Counted from the first letter of the stretch, positions 21,674 through 32,568 are shown. The stretch is DNA of 64,000 nucleotides from Methanolobus sp. (GCF_016278385.1 NZ_JADQBY010000002.1:170338-234337); one strand, 5' to 3'. Numbers and translations are program-made. The notes: a model not told the origin generated them from the letters alone.

Positions 21674-22018
21674 ATGAACGAAGGATCGGTATCATTTGCA
21701 CTCGTATCCCTCGGACTGTTCTTCCTGGCCGCCCTCTTTGAGATTGGCGGAGGATACCTCGTATGGTTATGGTTGAGGGAAAAGAAAGGCATATGGATAG
21801 GGTTGCTGGGAGGAGTCGTGCTTGCAGTCTACGGGATCATCCCCACTTTTCAGCCCGCACACTTCGGAAGGGTGTATGCTGCGTACGGAGGAATATTCAT
21901 AGTCTCCTCACTTATATGGGGAAAGTTCGTGGATAGAACAGAGCCGGACAGGTATGAAATAATTGGTGCCTTGATAGCTCTTATAGGCGTATTCATCATG
22001 TTCTATATTCCAAGATAA
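21674..22018 (+). CDS. UPF0060/YnfA-family membrane protein (tandem paralogue)
   Basis: AALFEIGGGYLVWLW, YGIIPTFQ, RVYAAYGGIFIVSSLIWG. Confidence 0.85.
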   Translation: MNEGSVSFALVSLGLFFLAALFEIGGGYLVWLWLREKKGIWIGLLGGVVLAVYGIIPTFQPAHFGRVYAAYGGIFIVSSLIWGKFVDRTEPDRYEIIGALIALIGVFIMFYIPR

Positions 22019-22037
22019 AGCATCCACTTGAGAAATG

Positions 22038-22376
22038 TCAGTTTTCCAGAGAACACTTTGATGGTTTTTTACTGGCCAGCTTCTGCTCAGCCTCATACCT
22101 GCACTCCCTCATAACAGGTTCGGGAATCAGTTTCCTGACCAACAGGAACCCCAGAGGAACAAGAATAATATCATCAATTGTTCCTATGACAGGAATGAAA
22201 TCAGGAATCAGATCGATCGGACTTAAAGCATAGATGGCAACACCACCTGCAAGCACCCGGGTGTACAGAGGCAGATCAGTCCGTTTGCTTGCCAGAGAGA
22301 GAGTCTTTGTGTGTAGCTGCACCTTGTAGAATTTTTCCTTTAATAATGCTTTAGCTGCTATTTTTACTATACCCAT
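22038..22376 (-). CDS. YkvA/DUF1232-family membrane protein
   Basis: YALSPIDLIPDFIPVIGTIDDIILVPLG signature. Confidence 0.85.
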   Translation of the reverse strand: MGIVKIAAKALLKEKFYKVQLHTKTLSLASKRTDLPLYTRVLAGGVAIYALSPIDLIPDFIPVIGTIDDIILVPLGFLLVRKLIPEPVMRECRYEAEQKLASKKPSKCSLEN

Positions 22377-22441
22377 TGATTAAACCTCCAAAAGATGCAA
22401 TTATTTGAGAATATGTCACACGTACATAACAAAATTACGCA

Positions 22442-23230
22442 TCAAATATTAATCGGTCTGGAAGTATCCCACTCTGCTTCAATAAAATGTTTGAAAATAC
22501 GTACATGTTCTTTTCCATTGTACCATGTGGCATTAAGGTTCATGGGAAAGTTTTCATCCTTTACAGTAACAATCAAGAGTTCTTCATTGTCGATTACCAG
22601 TATCCCGCCCTTAAGAGGAGTGGCATTGCGCTTTTCTTCATATACCCTAACCTCTACTCCGGGAAACTCTTCTGCTATGTCATCAACATGGCTTTTATCC
22701 CGTCCGGTGATCTTTACCTTCACACCTTCGCTGATCTTTTTCATGATTGCCTGCTTTATGCTTTCCATTATAGGATAGACTTCAATTACCCTGTTCAACG
22801 AGGAATATGAAGAAGCGAATATGATCTCCTCCCGGGCTGATTCCAGCATCCCTACTATCTTATCATTAACATTCTGCACACCGCTGATACTCCATACGGA
22901 ATCTTCCTCCACATTTCCTGCATTTGCATGGTAGAGAAGCTCAAGTTGTTCCAGGGAAAAAATAACGGCGTTCTCGTAATCTACTTTCAGCCGGTTGATC
23001 ACCGTATCAGGAGCCTTTGCCTTGTAACGCATAGGCTTAGTGTTCTGAGTCTCAATAAGCCCCTTGTCTGTGAGCTTATCTATGACACCATAAACAGCAG
23101 AGCGCGGTATCCCCGAAAGTGCGTGTATATCCGCGGCAGTTCCACTCCCGTACTGCGTAAGTACGACCAGCGTCTTCGCTTCATAAGAAGTAAGACCCAG
23201 TCGCTGAAGTGATTCGATCAATTCATCCAT
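22442..23230 (-). CDS. TrmB-family transcriptional regulator
   Basis: LQRLGLTSYEAKTLVVLTQ...ALSGIPRSAVYGVIDKLTDKGLIET plus regulatory domain. Confidence 0.87.
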   Translation of the reverse strand: MDELIESLQRLGLTSYEAKTLVVLTQYGSGTAADIHALSGIPRSAVYGVIDKLTDKGLIETQNTKPMRYKAKAPDTVINRLKVDYENAVIFSLEQLELLYHANAGNVEEDSVWSISGVQNVNDKIVGMLESAREEIIFASSYSSLNRVIEVYPIMESIKQAIMKKISEGVKVKITGRDKSHVDDIAEEFPGVEVRVYEEKRNATPLKGGILVIDNEELLIVTVKDENFPMNLNATWYNGKEHVRIFKHFIEAEWDTSRPINI

Positions 23231-23260
23231 AATCGTCCTTAGTTAATTACCTTCTATTTG

Positions 23261-24340
23261 TTATTTTTCTTCTTTCGTACCCTTTTTCTTTGATCTCAAA
23301 TACAGAGGTGTACCAATGAAACCAACCAGAAGAACAGCGCCAACCATAGTAGTTCCGTTTAACTTAGATTCGGAAGCATCAACACCTACAGTTGCCTTAA
23401 GACCTTCGGAATACTGGCTCTCGTCATGCTCATCCTTATATTTGACCTCAGAGTTTATAGAGTATGTCTTCACTGTAGCATCATCTGCAACGTTTACCTC
23501 GAAGGTTGCGGTTTTTGAATCGCCTGGATACATGTCTCCAAGATAGGCCTCATCATCTGTGGTCGTAAAAGGATCAACAACACTTATCCTTGCGATACAA
23601 TCGTATGCAATATCATCTCCGGTATTAGCGTATGTGATATTGATATTTTCCTGGTCCCCTGCCTGAAGATCAGATTCAGTCTTAATCACCTTGAAATATG
23701 GTTCATCCTCAACGACCACCTGAACGTACATTGTCTCGTTCATATCCTCATACCAGTAGTAAGTATCGCCGTATGGAGGAGTGACAGCTGAATCCTTCTG
23801 GTACCTGTAGGTCACATAAAGCTTCAGATCATAAGTACCAGCCTTTGCATTGTCGTATATTTTGATAGGAAAAGCTGCGGGTGAATCAAGTGATTTGCCT
23901 GAACTTATAGAACCCAGAAGCAATGTGTCAAGCTGGATATCTATAGGAGCATCAGAATCCACCAGTGAAAGTGTTGCGGTTATGGACTCTGCTTTTGTGA
24001 TAGCTCTGTCAGACGCAAGTTCAGCTGACATAAATGACCTTGTGAGAGTTTCACCAATCTGGCCATCCCTGAAATCATCTTCTATTTCATCATCATCTGC
24101 TTCGTATCCTGTAATCTGCCCGTCATTCATCAAGTTCACATACAGGATTGCTTCGTCACCCCTCTCGAATACATCATCGCAGGCGAGATTTGCTGTCAAA
24201 TGAGGGGCTCCATACACATCATAATAATCACTTGCAATTTCTGAAACAACATCATCATCTATGCTTGCGGATACAACCTGCATGCTGCTAATTAGCAGGA
24301 GTGCGATTGTAAGCAACTTTACATTTTTAAGTGAAATCAT
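23261..24340 (-). CDS. COG1361-like exported protein, signal peptide and C-terminal TM
   Basis: Signal peptide; ITYANTGDDIAYDCIARISVVDPF...MYPGDSKTATFEVNV; terminal hydrophobic stretch then RSKKKGTKEEK. Confidence 0.75.
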   Translation of the reverse strand: MISLKNVKLLTIALLLISSMQVVSASIDDDVVSEIASDYYDVYGAPHLTANLACDDVFERGDEAILYVNLMNDGQITGYEADDDEIEDDFRDGQIGETLTRSFMSAELASDRAITKAESITATLSLVDSDAPIDIQLDTLLLGSISSGKSLDSPAAFPIKIYDNAKAGTYDLKLYVTYRYQKDSAVTPPYGDTYYWYEDMNETMYVQVVVEDEPYFKVIKTESDLQAGDQENINITYANTGDDIAYDCIARISVVDPFTTTDDEAYLGDMYPGDSKTATFEVNVADDATVKTYSINSEVKYKDEHDESQYSEGLKATVGVDASESKLNGTTMVGAVLLVGFIGTPLYLRSKKKGTKEEK

Positions 24341-26658
24341 ATACTCACCTTATTATTCTCTATATTTTTTTCTGCAACTTTATCTGATACTTTCCGTCCT
24401 GATCTCCACAAATCCAGGTTTACCATGATAGGTGGCAGGACGACAACTGTACTGAACAACGAAAAAGCCACAGCTATAACCGTAACCTTTCCAAAATCGC
24501 TTAACATCGGGAATGATGATATTATAAGGGCTGAAAAACCGAATATTACAGTAGAACCCGATGCAATGATAGCTGGCCCTACTGAGGAAGCAGCCTTTTC
24601 CATGGCATCATATGGCTCTATACCCTTATCACGTTCCTCAAAATACCGTTCAAGCATAAGTATTGTAAATTCAGCTCCAATGCCTATTGAAAGAGCACCA
24701 AGAGTAGCAGTTAAAGGATTATAGGCCATGTCAAGGAGATACATCACACCGCCAATCCATCCTGTTACCATCACAATTGGCAATATTGTGGACAGGGCCT
24801 TCAACCAGTCCCTGTAGATAACCAGCATACCAAGGAAGATGATAGCCATTCCGAGGTATCCCATCTGAGTCCTGCCTGATGTGAGAGCACCTATAATGGA
24901 AGTGGACATTACCTTTGAACCGGTAGCAGTTACCGAAACACCTGCTGGTGGAGTGTACCACTGCAGATCACTTTCTATCTGATCGATGGTGGCTGAAACC
25001 TGTTTGGAAGAGAGATCACTCTCAAGTTTCAGGTTCAGAATACCGAGATTGCTACCTTCTATGTACTGATCAGTGACAATAGAAGACATGCTGTCTGTAA
25101 TGGCAATAATCGTGTCTTTGTCAGAAGGTATTGAGCCATAACCCGAGTATACCAGTGAACCGATGCTGCTGGAGCCTGTAATATGACTATTGCCTTCTTC
25201 TTCCATTTCAGAGAAATCCACCATCCATTGCAACACATCCGGCTCCATTATATCATCAGCTTTGACGATAATGTTGATCTGATCTATGCCGCCCATGACA
25301 CTGGTCAGCTTGTTCAGGTCCTGCAAGGCCTGCATATCCTGCGGTACAAAGTCTTTTGTCTCGGTCTGTACCCCTACGCGCTCATCAGCATATAGTCCTG
25401 CAACTGCAAGGATAGATGCTAGAGCAATGATGATCAATGGCCTCTTTGCAGAGAACATTGTGACTCTGGAAAGCAGCTTTCCAATAGCAGTTTCCTTTGG
25501 TTCTGCCTGCTTTACAGGAGCACGTTTCCCAGAGCCAGCGCATTGCTTTTTTTCAGCCCGTCTGTCAAGTATGTACAATATGGAAACAAGAACGAACATA
25601 GAAGCAAGATAACACAGGAGTACCCCGATAAGGCTCATTTTTCCAAAGTCCTGTATCATCGGGACCGGGGATATCAGAAGGGCAACGAAACCAAGGCATG
25701 TAGCCACAACGGCAACACCAACTGCCGGACCGGTGTGTTTTATTGTATCGATTATAGCCTCTTCGACACATTCGCCTTTTGCAAGCTCTTCTTCCATTCG
25801 GTTATGGAACTGGATAGCATAGTCTGCCCCAAGTCCGATAAGGATAGGAAATACCGCCATGGATGCCATTGTCATGGGTATACTGAGGAAACCCATTGCT
25901 CCGAATGTCCATATCAGACCAATAAGAACGACAGGTATTGGCAGAAGACTCCATCTTACATGCCGGAACACTATAAGCAGGGCAATTATCATCAGAACAA
26001 ATGCAAGAAGAAGCATTGTCTGAAGACTGGAACTCATCTCCTCTGACATTGCTATTCTGAATGCAGGTTCACCTGTTGCAACTGCGGTGGTACCGGCAGG
26101 AAAATCAACCACTTCGATTGTCCTCTCAACCTGGGTAAGAACCCTTGCCTTGCTTTCCTCGTTAATATTTCCAGGCATCTGGATCATGATGATCGTATGC
26201 GTAGTATCAGGCATGAACTGGTCAACATAAGTAGAAGGCAATTGATCGATAATTGTAAGGATCGTGTCGTCATTATCTGGTATTTCAGCACGACCGGTCA
26301 TGGAATATGCTGCATCTTTAACCAGAGATGCCATACTGATAACATTCTCTACATCCTTGTCCTGTTCTATTATGGCATCAAAATTGTCAATTGCTGCCAG
26401 AACTTCGGACTCCTGGACATCGCCAGAATCTACAAGCACCATTACAACTTCGCTTCCAAAATTACTCTTGTAGATGTGATCATAGTTCTGATAAATCTCC
26501 GACCCCTTTTCAACAAAAGTGTCAGTTCCACTTTTATGCTCTATCAGGCCTGCGCCCTGAAATGCCACAAGCATCAGGAGAATCGCTACGATAATAATTC
26601 CCATGGGCCATTTTTCTATAAATGTCCCTATTTTTTCGAAGATTATTTTTGCAGACAT
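24337..26658 (-). CDS. RND superfamily (MmpL/HpnN-like) transporter
   Basis: 773 aa; two 6-TM halves with internal duplication (LIGLGADYAIQFHNRMEEE / SIGIGAEFTILMLERYFEER). Confidence 0.9.
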   Translation of the reverse strand: MSAKIIFEKIGTFIEKWPMGIIIVAILLMLVAFQGAGLIEHKSGTDTFVEKGSEIYQNYDHIYKSNFGSEVVMVLVDSGDVQESEVLAAIDNFDAIIEQDKDVENVISMASLVKDAAYSMTGRAEIPDNDDTILTIIDQLPSTYVDQFMPDTTHTIIMIQMPGNINEESKARVLTQVERTIEVVDFPAGTTAVATGEPAFRIAMSEEMSSSLQTMLLLAFVLMIIALLIVFRHVRWSLLPIPVVLIGLIWTFGAMGFLSIPMTMASMAVFPILIGLGADYAIQFHNRMEEELAKGECVEEAIIDTIKHTGPAVGVAVVATCLGFVALLISPVPMIQDFGKMSLIGVLLCYLASMFVLVSILYILDRRAEKKQCAGSGKRAPVKQAEPKETAIGKLLSRVTMFSAKRPLIIIALASILAVAGLYADERVGVQTETKDFVPQDMQALQDLNKLTSVMGGIDQINIIVKADDIMEPDVLQWMVDFSEMEEEGNSHITGSSSIGSLVYSGYGSIPSDKDTIIAITDSMSSIVTDQYIEGSNLGILNLKLESDLSSKQVSATIDQIESDLQWYTPPAGVSVTATGSKVMSTSIIGALTSGRTQMGYLGMAIIFLGMLVIYRDWLKALSTILPIVMVTGWIGGVMYLLDMAYNPLTATLGALSIGIGAEFTILMLERYFEERDKGIEPYDAMEKAASSVGPAIIASGSTVIFGFSALIISSFPMLSDFGKVTVIAVAFSLFSTVVVLPPIMVNLDLWRSGRKVSDKVAEKNIENNKVSI

Positions 26659-26662
26659 GATA

Positions 26663-26679
26663 ACTGTCAGTATTACAGT
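26663..26679. promoter_or_regulatory. Candidate operator upstream of RND operon
   Basis: ACTGT-N7-ACAGT inverted repeat between a TATA-like element (minus strand, ~26686-26698) and the RND start codon. Confidence 0.3.
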
Positions 26680-26919
26680 ACTAACACAATATATAGTTTA
26701 TGATTAACACCTATTTGCAATTATATTAATACAAAATACTCATTGGTCCTAACAGATTAAAATAAAAGAAGGTTCTAAAACATCAAAAAATACAAAATAA
26801 GAAGACATAATCGTATCAATCAGAAAATATCAGATTTATGAAAGAATACAAAGTCAGCCATTTACGTGCCCATATCTCTGAGGGAAATGAGCATCGCTTT
26901 TGGTCATAAGAATAAAATA

Positions 26920-27957
26920 TCATTTTTTGTGTAGAAGTTTAGACTCAGAAATCTGAATATAATATCCGATTACGAACGTTGCCGGAATACCAAGAAGTAA
27001 TACCGCTAACCCACCAATATAGGGATTGAACATAAGACCTGCACTATAAAACAAAGCAAGGATTGGACGATGGAAAAGATATACGCAATAAGATGACGTT
27101 GAAACAAGTAAGAAAAAATTCTGTAATCTCACGGAAGAGATTTGCGAGATCTTTCTGCCAGCATAATATGTCAAAAAAATGAAAGGCACAACTAACATAT
27201 AAATAATAAAAATCTCGCCGAATATGTTCAGTGAACTCATACGACGAAAAACCGGGAATGTGCTGATATATAAAATAAGCATTATTGGAATAAATCTACT
27301 GAAATTCATGTTCGAGAAGATGTTTTTGTGGCTGGAGATTATACCTGTGATAAATACAAAATAATAATAGAAAAAACGGACCTCAATAATATTGAAAAGT
27401 ACATGAAGAGCGGCAAATATTACAACAATAAAGATGGACCTCAAAACTATGTCATTAAGATTCCGGGATTTTATTACCAGTACTGGATAAAGCAGATAAT
27501 ACAACAGAATCAATCCAATGTACCATAAGGTCAGAATTGGAGTGACATATTCTGGTGCAAGCAATACCTGAGCTCCAAGGAAGTGTATTAAGTAAGAAGT
27601 AAAACTCGCCTTAAACGGTAACGCAAAATCAAAACCAATATCTTTGAAAATAAGCTCAAATGTTATAAAGAAAGAGATTAAAGCGATCAAATAGAGAGGA
27701 TAAATCCTAATTAACTTTTTTTTGTAAAAACTAAAAATATTACCTGATTTTAGATTAGAAGTTGTAGCATAAAGCAAATATCCACTCATAAATATGAAGA
27801 GACCTAACCCTAAATGACCAACATGGAAGAACTCATTTATTGAGGTTAATGAACCTATTCCATACCCAGGCAAATGAGTTAATAAAATTAATAAAATAGC
27901 AATAGACCTCATGAAATCAAATTCAAACTGTCTTTTCAAAGTATAATCACCAACCAT
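26920..27957 (-). CDS. Acyltransferase 3 (OafA/YrhL-like) membrane protein
   Basis: FDFMRSIAILLILLTHLPG, HLGLGLFIFMSGYLLY, multiple TM segments. Confidence 0.87.
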   Translation of the reverse strand: MVGDYTLKRQFEFDFMRSIAILLILLTHLPGYGIGSLTSINEFFHVGHLGLGLFIFMSGYLLYATTSNLKSGNIFSFYKKKLIRIYPLYLIALISFFITFELIFKDIGFDFALPFKASFTSYLIHFLGAQVLLAPEYVTPILTLWYIGLILLYYLLYPVLVIKSRNLNDIVLRSIFIVVIFAALHVLFNIIEVRFFYYYFVFITGIISSHKNIFSNMNFSRFIPIMLILYISTFPVFRRMSSLNIFGEIFIIYMLVVPFIFLTYYAGRKISQISSVRLQNFFLLVSTSSYCVYLFHRPILALFYSAGLMFNPYIGGLAVLLLGIPATFVIGYYIQISESKLLHKK

Positions 27958-28297
27958 CTGAAAGATTCAGAGTCTTACCTCAGAGTAGGCGCCTAATATA
28001 TTTATGCAAATTGGTCGAAATATAGAAAAATATTTTGATTAACAATCTTAATTCTAAAAAATAAAATTAGAGAAAGAGATAGCATGCGATCTGAAATATA
28101 TAAGCTTTAAATTTAGAGATTTCACTTGCTCCATTTAAGAGAATATAAATCCACCAAATTAGAATGGAGAGAAAAATAGCCTAATTTGAGAATATCAATA
28201 TGCTTTATCTTAACCAACATTTTTAATATAATCGTCTGCTTTTCTAACACTTAAATATCTACACATTATACCCTATTTCAAATTCGAGGAACTTACG

Positions 28298-28579
28298 ATG
28301 ATCACTAAAGAAGAAGTAGAACACGTAGGCTGGCTCGCACGCATCGAAATCGATGAGAAAGAATCCGATGCTTATGCGCAGAAGCTCAACTCAGTGCTGG
28401 ACTATTTCGAACAGCTCGATGAAGTTGATACTGAAAATGTGCCACCTACATACCATGTTGCAGACATTATGAACGTATTCAGGGAAGATGTTGTTAAGCC
28501 ATCCATGCCACAGGAAGATGTGCTTTCAAACACCGAGAACAAGCAGGAAGGCAATTTCAAAGCCCCAAGGATCATGTGA
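28298..28579 (+). CDS. gatC: Asp-tRNA(Asn)/Glu-tRNA(Gln) amidotransferase subunit C
   Basis: ITKEEVEHVGWLARIEI, LDYFEQLDEVDTENVPPTYH; followed by gatA and gatB. Confidence 0.95.
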   Translation: MITKEEVEHVGWLARIEIDEKESDAYAQKLNSVLDYFEQLDEVDTENVPPTYHVADIMNVFREDVVKPSMPQEDVLSNTENKQEGNFKAPRIM

Positions 28580-28588
28580 GGTGTGCAA

Positions 28589-30016
28589 ATGGCAGCATGG
28601 ACAGACATTTCAAACATAAAGCAGAAGATTGCGGACTCGTCAGCCGAGGAGGTTACAGCAGCCTACATCGAGACCATCGGTAAGAGTAAGATAAACGGAT
28701 TCACAACCGTCTGGGACGAAGCTATTAACACAGCTCGTGAGATTGACTCAAACGGCCACGATGGACCTCTGGCAGGAATTCCAATCGCAATCAAGGAAAA
28801 CATATCCACAAAAGGACTGTCTACAACTTGCTCATCAAAGATACTTCAGGGATATGTGCCACCATATGACGCACACGTCATCGAGAGGTTGAAGGAAGCA
28901 GGTGCAGTAATTCTTGGAAAGACGAACATGGACGAATTCGCCATGGGCACATCTACCGAGTCAAGCTGCTACGGACCTACATTCAACCCATGGGATATGA
29001 GCAGAGTTCCCGGAGGTTCATCAGGTGGCAGTGCCGCTGTTGTTGCAGCAGGTGAAGCACCTATATCCCTTGGATCAGACACCGGCGGATCAGTTAGATG
29101 TCCGGCAGCATACTGTGGTGTGGTAGGACTTAAACCAACCTACGGATGCATCTCAAGATACGGACTCATCTCCTATGCAAACTCACTTGAACAAATTGGC
29201 CCTCTGGCAACAACCGTTTCAGACATAGCAACAATCATGGACGTTGTTGCAGGATATGACAGCAGGGACAGCACATCCATCAACAGGGAGAACAACTACA
29301 GCGATGCCCTGAAAGATGATGTAAAAGGAATGAAGATCGGTGTGCCTGAAGAGTACTTCGGAGAGGGTATCGACAAGGATGTCGAAAAGTCTGTATGGGA
29401 TGCCATCAGCAAATTCGAGGACATGGGAGCTACTTACGAGAAAGTATCCATGCCGCACACAAAATATGCACTTGCATCTTATTATATCATAGCCATGAGC
29501 GAAGCTTCATCCAACCTCGCCCGCTTTGACGGAACCAGATACGGACTCCGTGCAGAAGGCGAAAACTGGCATGTTATGGCATCAAAGACACGTGCAGAAG
29601 GATTTGGAACAGAGGTCAAACGAAGGATACTGCTTGGAACCTACGCACTTTCAGCGGGCTACCATGACAAGTATTACCTTAAAGCACTCAAGGTAAGGAC
29701 ACTTGTAAAGCAGGACTTTGATAAGGCTCTTGCTAATGTTGATGTGCTTATGGCACCTACCATGCCAGCATCGGCATTCAAGATAGGCGAGAAGATAGAG
29801 GACCCACTTTCACTTTACCTCGCAGATGTCAACACAGTACCTATCAACCTTGCAGGTGTGCCATCTATTTCAGTACCATGTGGATTTGTAGACGACATGC
29901 CTGTTGGATTGCAGATAATAGGCAAGCAATTCGATGAGAATACCATCATCAAGGCAGCCTACTGTTTTGAGCAGAACACCAATCACCATACCAGAAGACC
30001 CCGGGAGGTGGCATAA
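28589..30016 (+). CDS. gatA: Asp-tRNA(Asn)/Glu-tRNA(Gln) amidotransferase subunit A
   Basis: Amidase signature [29 protein letters not shown]; likely ATG at 28589. Confidence 0.97.
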   Translation: MAAWTDISNIKQKIADSSAEEVTAAYIETIGKSKINGFTTVWDEAINTAREIDSNGHDGPLAGIPIAIKENISTKGLSTTCSSKILQGYVPPYDAHVIERLKEAGAVILGKTNMDEFAMGTSTESSCYGPTFNPWDMSRVPGGSSGGSAAVVAAGEAPISLGSDTGGSVRCPAAYCGVVGLKPTYGCISRYGLISYANSLEQIGPLATTVSDIATIMDVVAGYDSRDSTSINRENNYSDALKDDVKGMKIGVPEEYFGEGIDKDVEKSVWDAISKFEDMGATYEKVSMPHTKYALASYYIIAMSEASSNLARFDGTRYGLRAEGENWHVMASKTRAEGFGTEVKRRILLGTYALSAGYHDKYYLKALKVRTLVKQDFDKALANVDVLMAPTMPASAFKIGEKIEDPLSLYLADVNTVPINLAGVPSISVPCGFVDDMPVGLQIIGKQFDENTIIKAAYCFEQNTNHHTRRPREVA

Positions 30017-31437
30017 TGGTTTACGAGAACCCTGACGGAGTCAGAATAGGACTTGAAGTTCACGTCCAGCTGAACAAGCTCAACACAAAGCTGTTCTGCG
30101 GCTGTTCCACAAAATACCACGACTCCGAACCTAACACTCATGTATGCCCTGTATGCCTGGGACTTCCAGGTTCACTACCCGTCATCAACGAAAAGGCAGT
30201 TGAATACGCCATGAAGATAGGGCTTGCACTGAACTGCAGCATTGTTGAGCAGACCCAGTTCCACAGAAAGAACTACTACTACCCTGATCTTCCAAAGGGC
30301 TTCCAGACCACCCAGTATGATTTCCCGATAGCAGGTGAAGGGAAGATAGTCATTGAAGGGGAGGATGGGGAACGTGTCATTGGAATTACACGTGCTCACA
30401 TGGAAGAAGACCCCGGAAGGCTTCAGCACATGGGAAGCATTGACAAATCCAAGGGTACACTCATCAACTACAACCGTTCCGGAATGACCCTTATTGAGAT
30501 TGTCAGTGAACCGGATATGAGAAGCCCAAAAGAGGCAAGACGCTATCTTGACAAACTCAGGAGTATACTCGACTACCTTGATGTTTTCGATGGTGACCTT
30601 GAGGGAGCTATGAGGGTAGATGCCAATGTCTCCGTGTTTATGGGTGAGCGTGTTGAGGTTAAGAACATCTCATCCTTCAAGGGTGCTGAAAGGGCACTGC
30701 TCTACGAAATAATGAGACAGAAGAACCACATCAGACGTGGTGGCGAGATAACTCTGGAAACCAGGCACTTCGATGAGGCCAGAGGTGTGACACTGTCCAT
30801 GCGTACCAAGGAAACTGAGAATGACTACCGTTACTTCCCTGAACCTGACCTTGTACCTTTAAGAGTGGCAGACAGAGTGCCGGAGATACTTAAAACATTG
30901 CCGGAACTTCCTGATGCAAAAAGAGCGCGTTTTGTCAAAGAATACGACATCATCGACATGCACGCAAGGGCGCTCACCACTGAGATAAAGGTAGCCAACT
31001 TCTACGAAGATGTGGCAGCAAAGGTAGACCCAAAGGCAGCGGCAGTGTGGGTTGCAGATATCCTCAAGGGAGAACTCAATTACCGTGATCTGAATATTGA
31101 TGCTTTCAATGTGGGTGACATCGCAGAGATCATCACTCTGGTAACCGAGGAGAAGATCACAGAAAGTAGTGGTGTTGAGATTATACGCACCATCCTTGAC
31201 AACGGAGGAAAACCTCAGGATATTGTCAAAGAAAAAGGACTACTCAAAGTAGAGGATGACATCGTGGCAAAGGCAGTAGAGGAGGCAATTGCTGAGAACC
31301 CTGAAGCTGTTGCAGATTTCCATGCAGGTAAGGAAAAGTCAATGAACTTCCTTGTGGGCAAGGTTATGCAGAAGACAAAGGGACGCGCTGATGCCCGTGA
31401 AGCAAGAGAGAAACTCATTGCGAAACTGAGTGAATAA
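30016..31437 (+). CDS. gatB: Asp-tRNA(Asn)/Glu-tRNA(Gln) amidotransferase subunit B
   Basis: IGLEVHVQLNKLNTKLFCGC, FHRKNYYYPDLPKGFQTTQYDFPI. Confidence 0.97.
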   Translation: MVYENPDGVRIGLEVHVQLNKLNTKLFCGCSTKYHDSEPNTHVCPVCLGLPGSLPVINEKAVEYAMKIGLALNCSIVEQTQFHRKNYYYPDLPKGFQTTQYDFPIAGEGKIVIEGEDGERVIGITRAHMEEDPGRLQHMGSIDKSKGTLINYNRSGMTLIEIVSEPDMRSPKEARRYLDKLRSILDYLDVFDGDLEGAMRVDANVSVFMGERVEVKNISSFKGAERALLYEIMRQKNHIRRGGEITLETRHFDEARGVTLSMRTKETENDYRYFPEPDLVPLRVADRVPEILKTLPELPDAKRARFVKEYDIIDMHARALTTEIKVANFYEDVAAKVDPKAAAVWVADILKGELNYRDLNIDAFNVGDIAEIITLVTEEKITESSGVEIIRTILDNGGKPQDIVKEKGLLKVEDDIVAKAVEEAIAENPEAVADFHAGKEKSMNFLVGKVMQKTKGRADAREAREKLIAKLSE

Positions 31438-31449
31438 ATTTTAAAATAG

Positions 31450-31483
31450 AATGGGGATATAACCCCATTTGCCACCTTTTTTT
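31450..31483 (+). terminator. Intrinsic-like terminator downstream of gatB
   Basis: AATGGGG-ATATAA-CCCCATT hairpin followed by a T-run. Confidence 0.6.
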
Positions 31484-31529
31484 ACAGACATTTGACTAAA
31501 ATTCACCGTTTGGTGGCTCATTATTAGAG

Positions 31530-32189
31530 TTAAAGGTGCTTTGAATCAACATTCTCAAGGAATGCCTCGCCGCGTACTGTGATAACGTAAGTCGTTTCAT
31601 CTTCTTTTTCGATATAGAGGGTATCCACAAGCATATCAAGATTCAGCCTAGCCTGTACATCATTGAGATCGAACTTGGTCTTGACCTCATCAAAAGTCAT
31701 TTTGCCTTCACCCAGACTTTCAACAATGTGCCTTCGGACAGGATTCTGCATGGCTTTCAAACCAGCCCTGTGGTCCTCAGTGGGATTCTCCTTGAGCTTG
31801 CCTTCTTTCTTTGCTTCCTCGTACCACTCATCTCTTCTTTTCTTCAGATCACCTTTTGGTTCGTCCTTTGGTTCGACGCCCTCAAGGTAGTCCTCGCCAC
31901 GTGGTGTGATGATATAGGTGATCTCATCCTCTTTTTCAATGTACAGAGTATCCTCGAGCATTCCAAGGTTCATTTTCAGAGGCATGTCTTCAAGGTTGAA
32001 TTCGACCTTTAGTTCGTCGAATGTCATCTTCTTTTCATTCAGAGTTTTGAGGATGTTCCTTCTGACAGGGTTTTGCAGAGTCTTCAGTTTTGCGTCGTGT
32101 TCCTCTTTAGGACTTCTTTTGAGCTTCCCCTCTTTTTTTACCCTTTCGTACCATTCCTGCCTTCTTTGTTCCTTATCATCATTGACCAT
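31530..32189 (-). CDS. Tandem-duplicated winged-helix protein
   Basis: Two ~100-aa repeats: QNPVRRNILKTLNEKKMTFDELKVEFNLED... and QNPVRRHIVESLGEGKMTFDEVKTKFDLND..., each preceded by RRxEWYExxKKEGKLKxxP. Confidence 0.75.
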   Translation of the reverse strand: MVNDDKEQRRQEWYERVKKEGKLKRSPKEEHDAKLKTLQNPVRRNILKTLNEKKMTFDELKVEFNLEDMPLKMNLGMLEDTLYIEKEDEITYIITPRGEDYLEGVEPKDEPKGDLKKRRDEWYEEAKKEGKLKENPTEDHRAGLKAMQNPVRRHIVESLGEGKMTFDEVKTKFDLNDVQARLNLDMLVDTLYIEKEDETTYVITVRGEAFLENVDSKHL

Positions 32190-32410
32190 AGTAATCGTTC
32201 ATTATTAATTATTATATTTGATAAATAGTTTTTCCTGTAAGAAAGAATATCCGGAAGCAATATATATACCATAGAATAGTATGACAGAACTATTTAATAG
32301 GACTCGAAAATGAGCACGGATTTGCCAAAACAATTATATGTTTTGAGCATCATGTAAGCAGCCTATCATTCAAATTCATAATACATATTACAATCATTTA
32401 GGTGAAAATA

Positions 32411-32560
32411 ATGGCAAGATTTCCAGAAGCTGAAAATAGAATACTGATTAAGAAGATTTGCATGGAATGCAATGCTCGCAATGCAGTCCGTGCAACAAGA
32501 TGCAGGAAATGCGGAAACAAGGGCCTGCGTATGAAGTCCAAGGAAGCAAAGGGTGGCTGA
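32411..32560 (+). CDS. rpl40e: 50S ribosomal protein L40e
   Basis: [49 protein letters not shown]; four-Cys zinc ribbon. Absent from the ORF track because it is short. Confidence 0.95.
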   Translation: MARFPEAENRILIKKICMECNARNAVRATRCRKCGNKGLRMKSKEAKGG

Positions 32561-32568
32561 TCGTTTTC

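Noticed and set aside
25543-26703. Long plus-strand ORFs (167 and 168 aa) opposite the RND gene
   Set aside because: Cys/His/Tyr-rich nonsense composition; shadow of the RND coding frame.
32458-32568. Tracked N-terminal extension of GGGP synthase
   Set aside because: Overlaps the well-supported L40e gene; the synthase homology begins at MQVEEYLNKIAE (32569).
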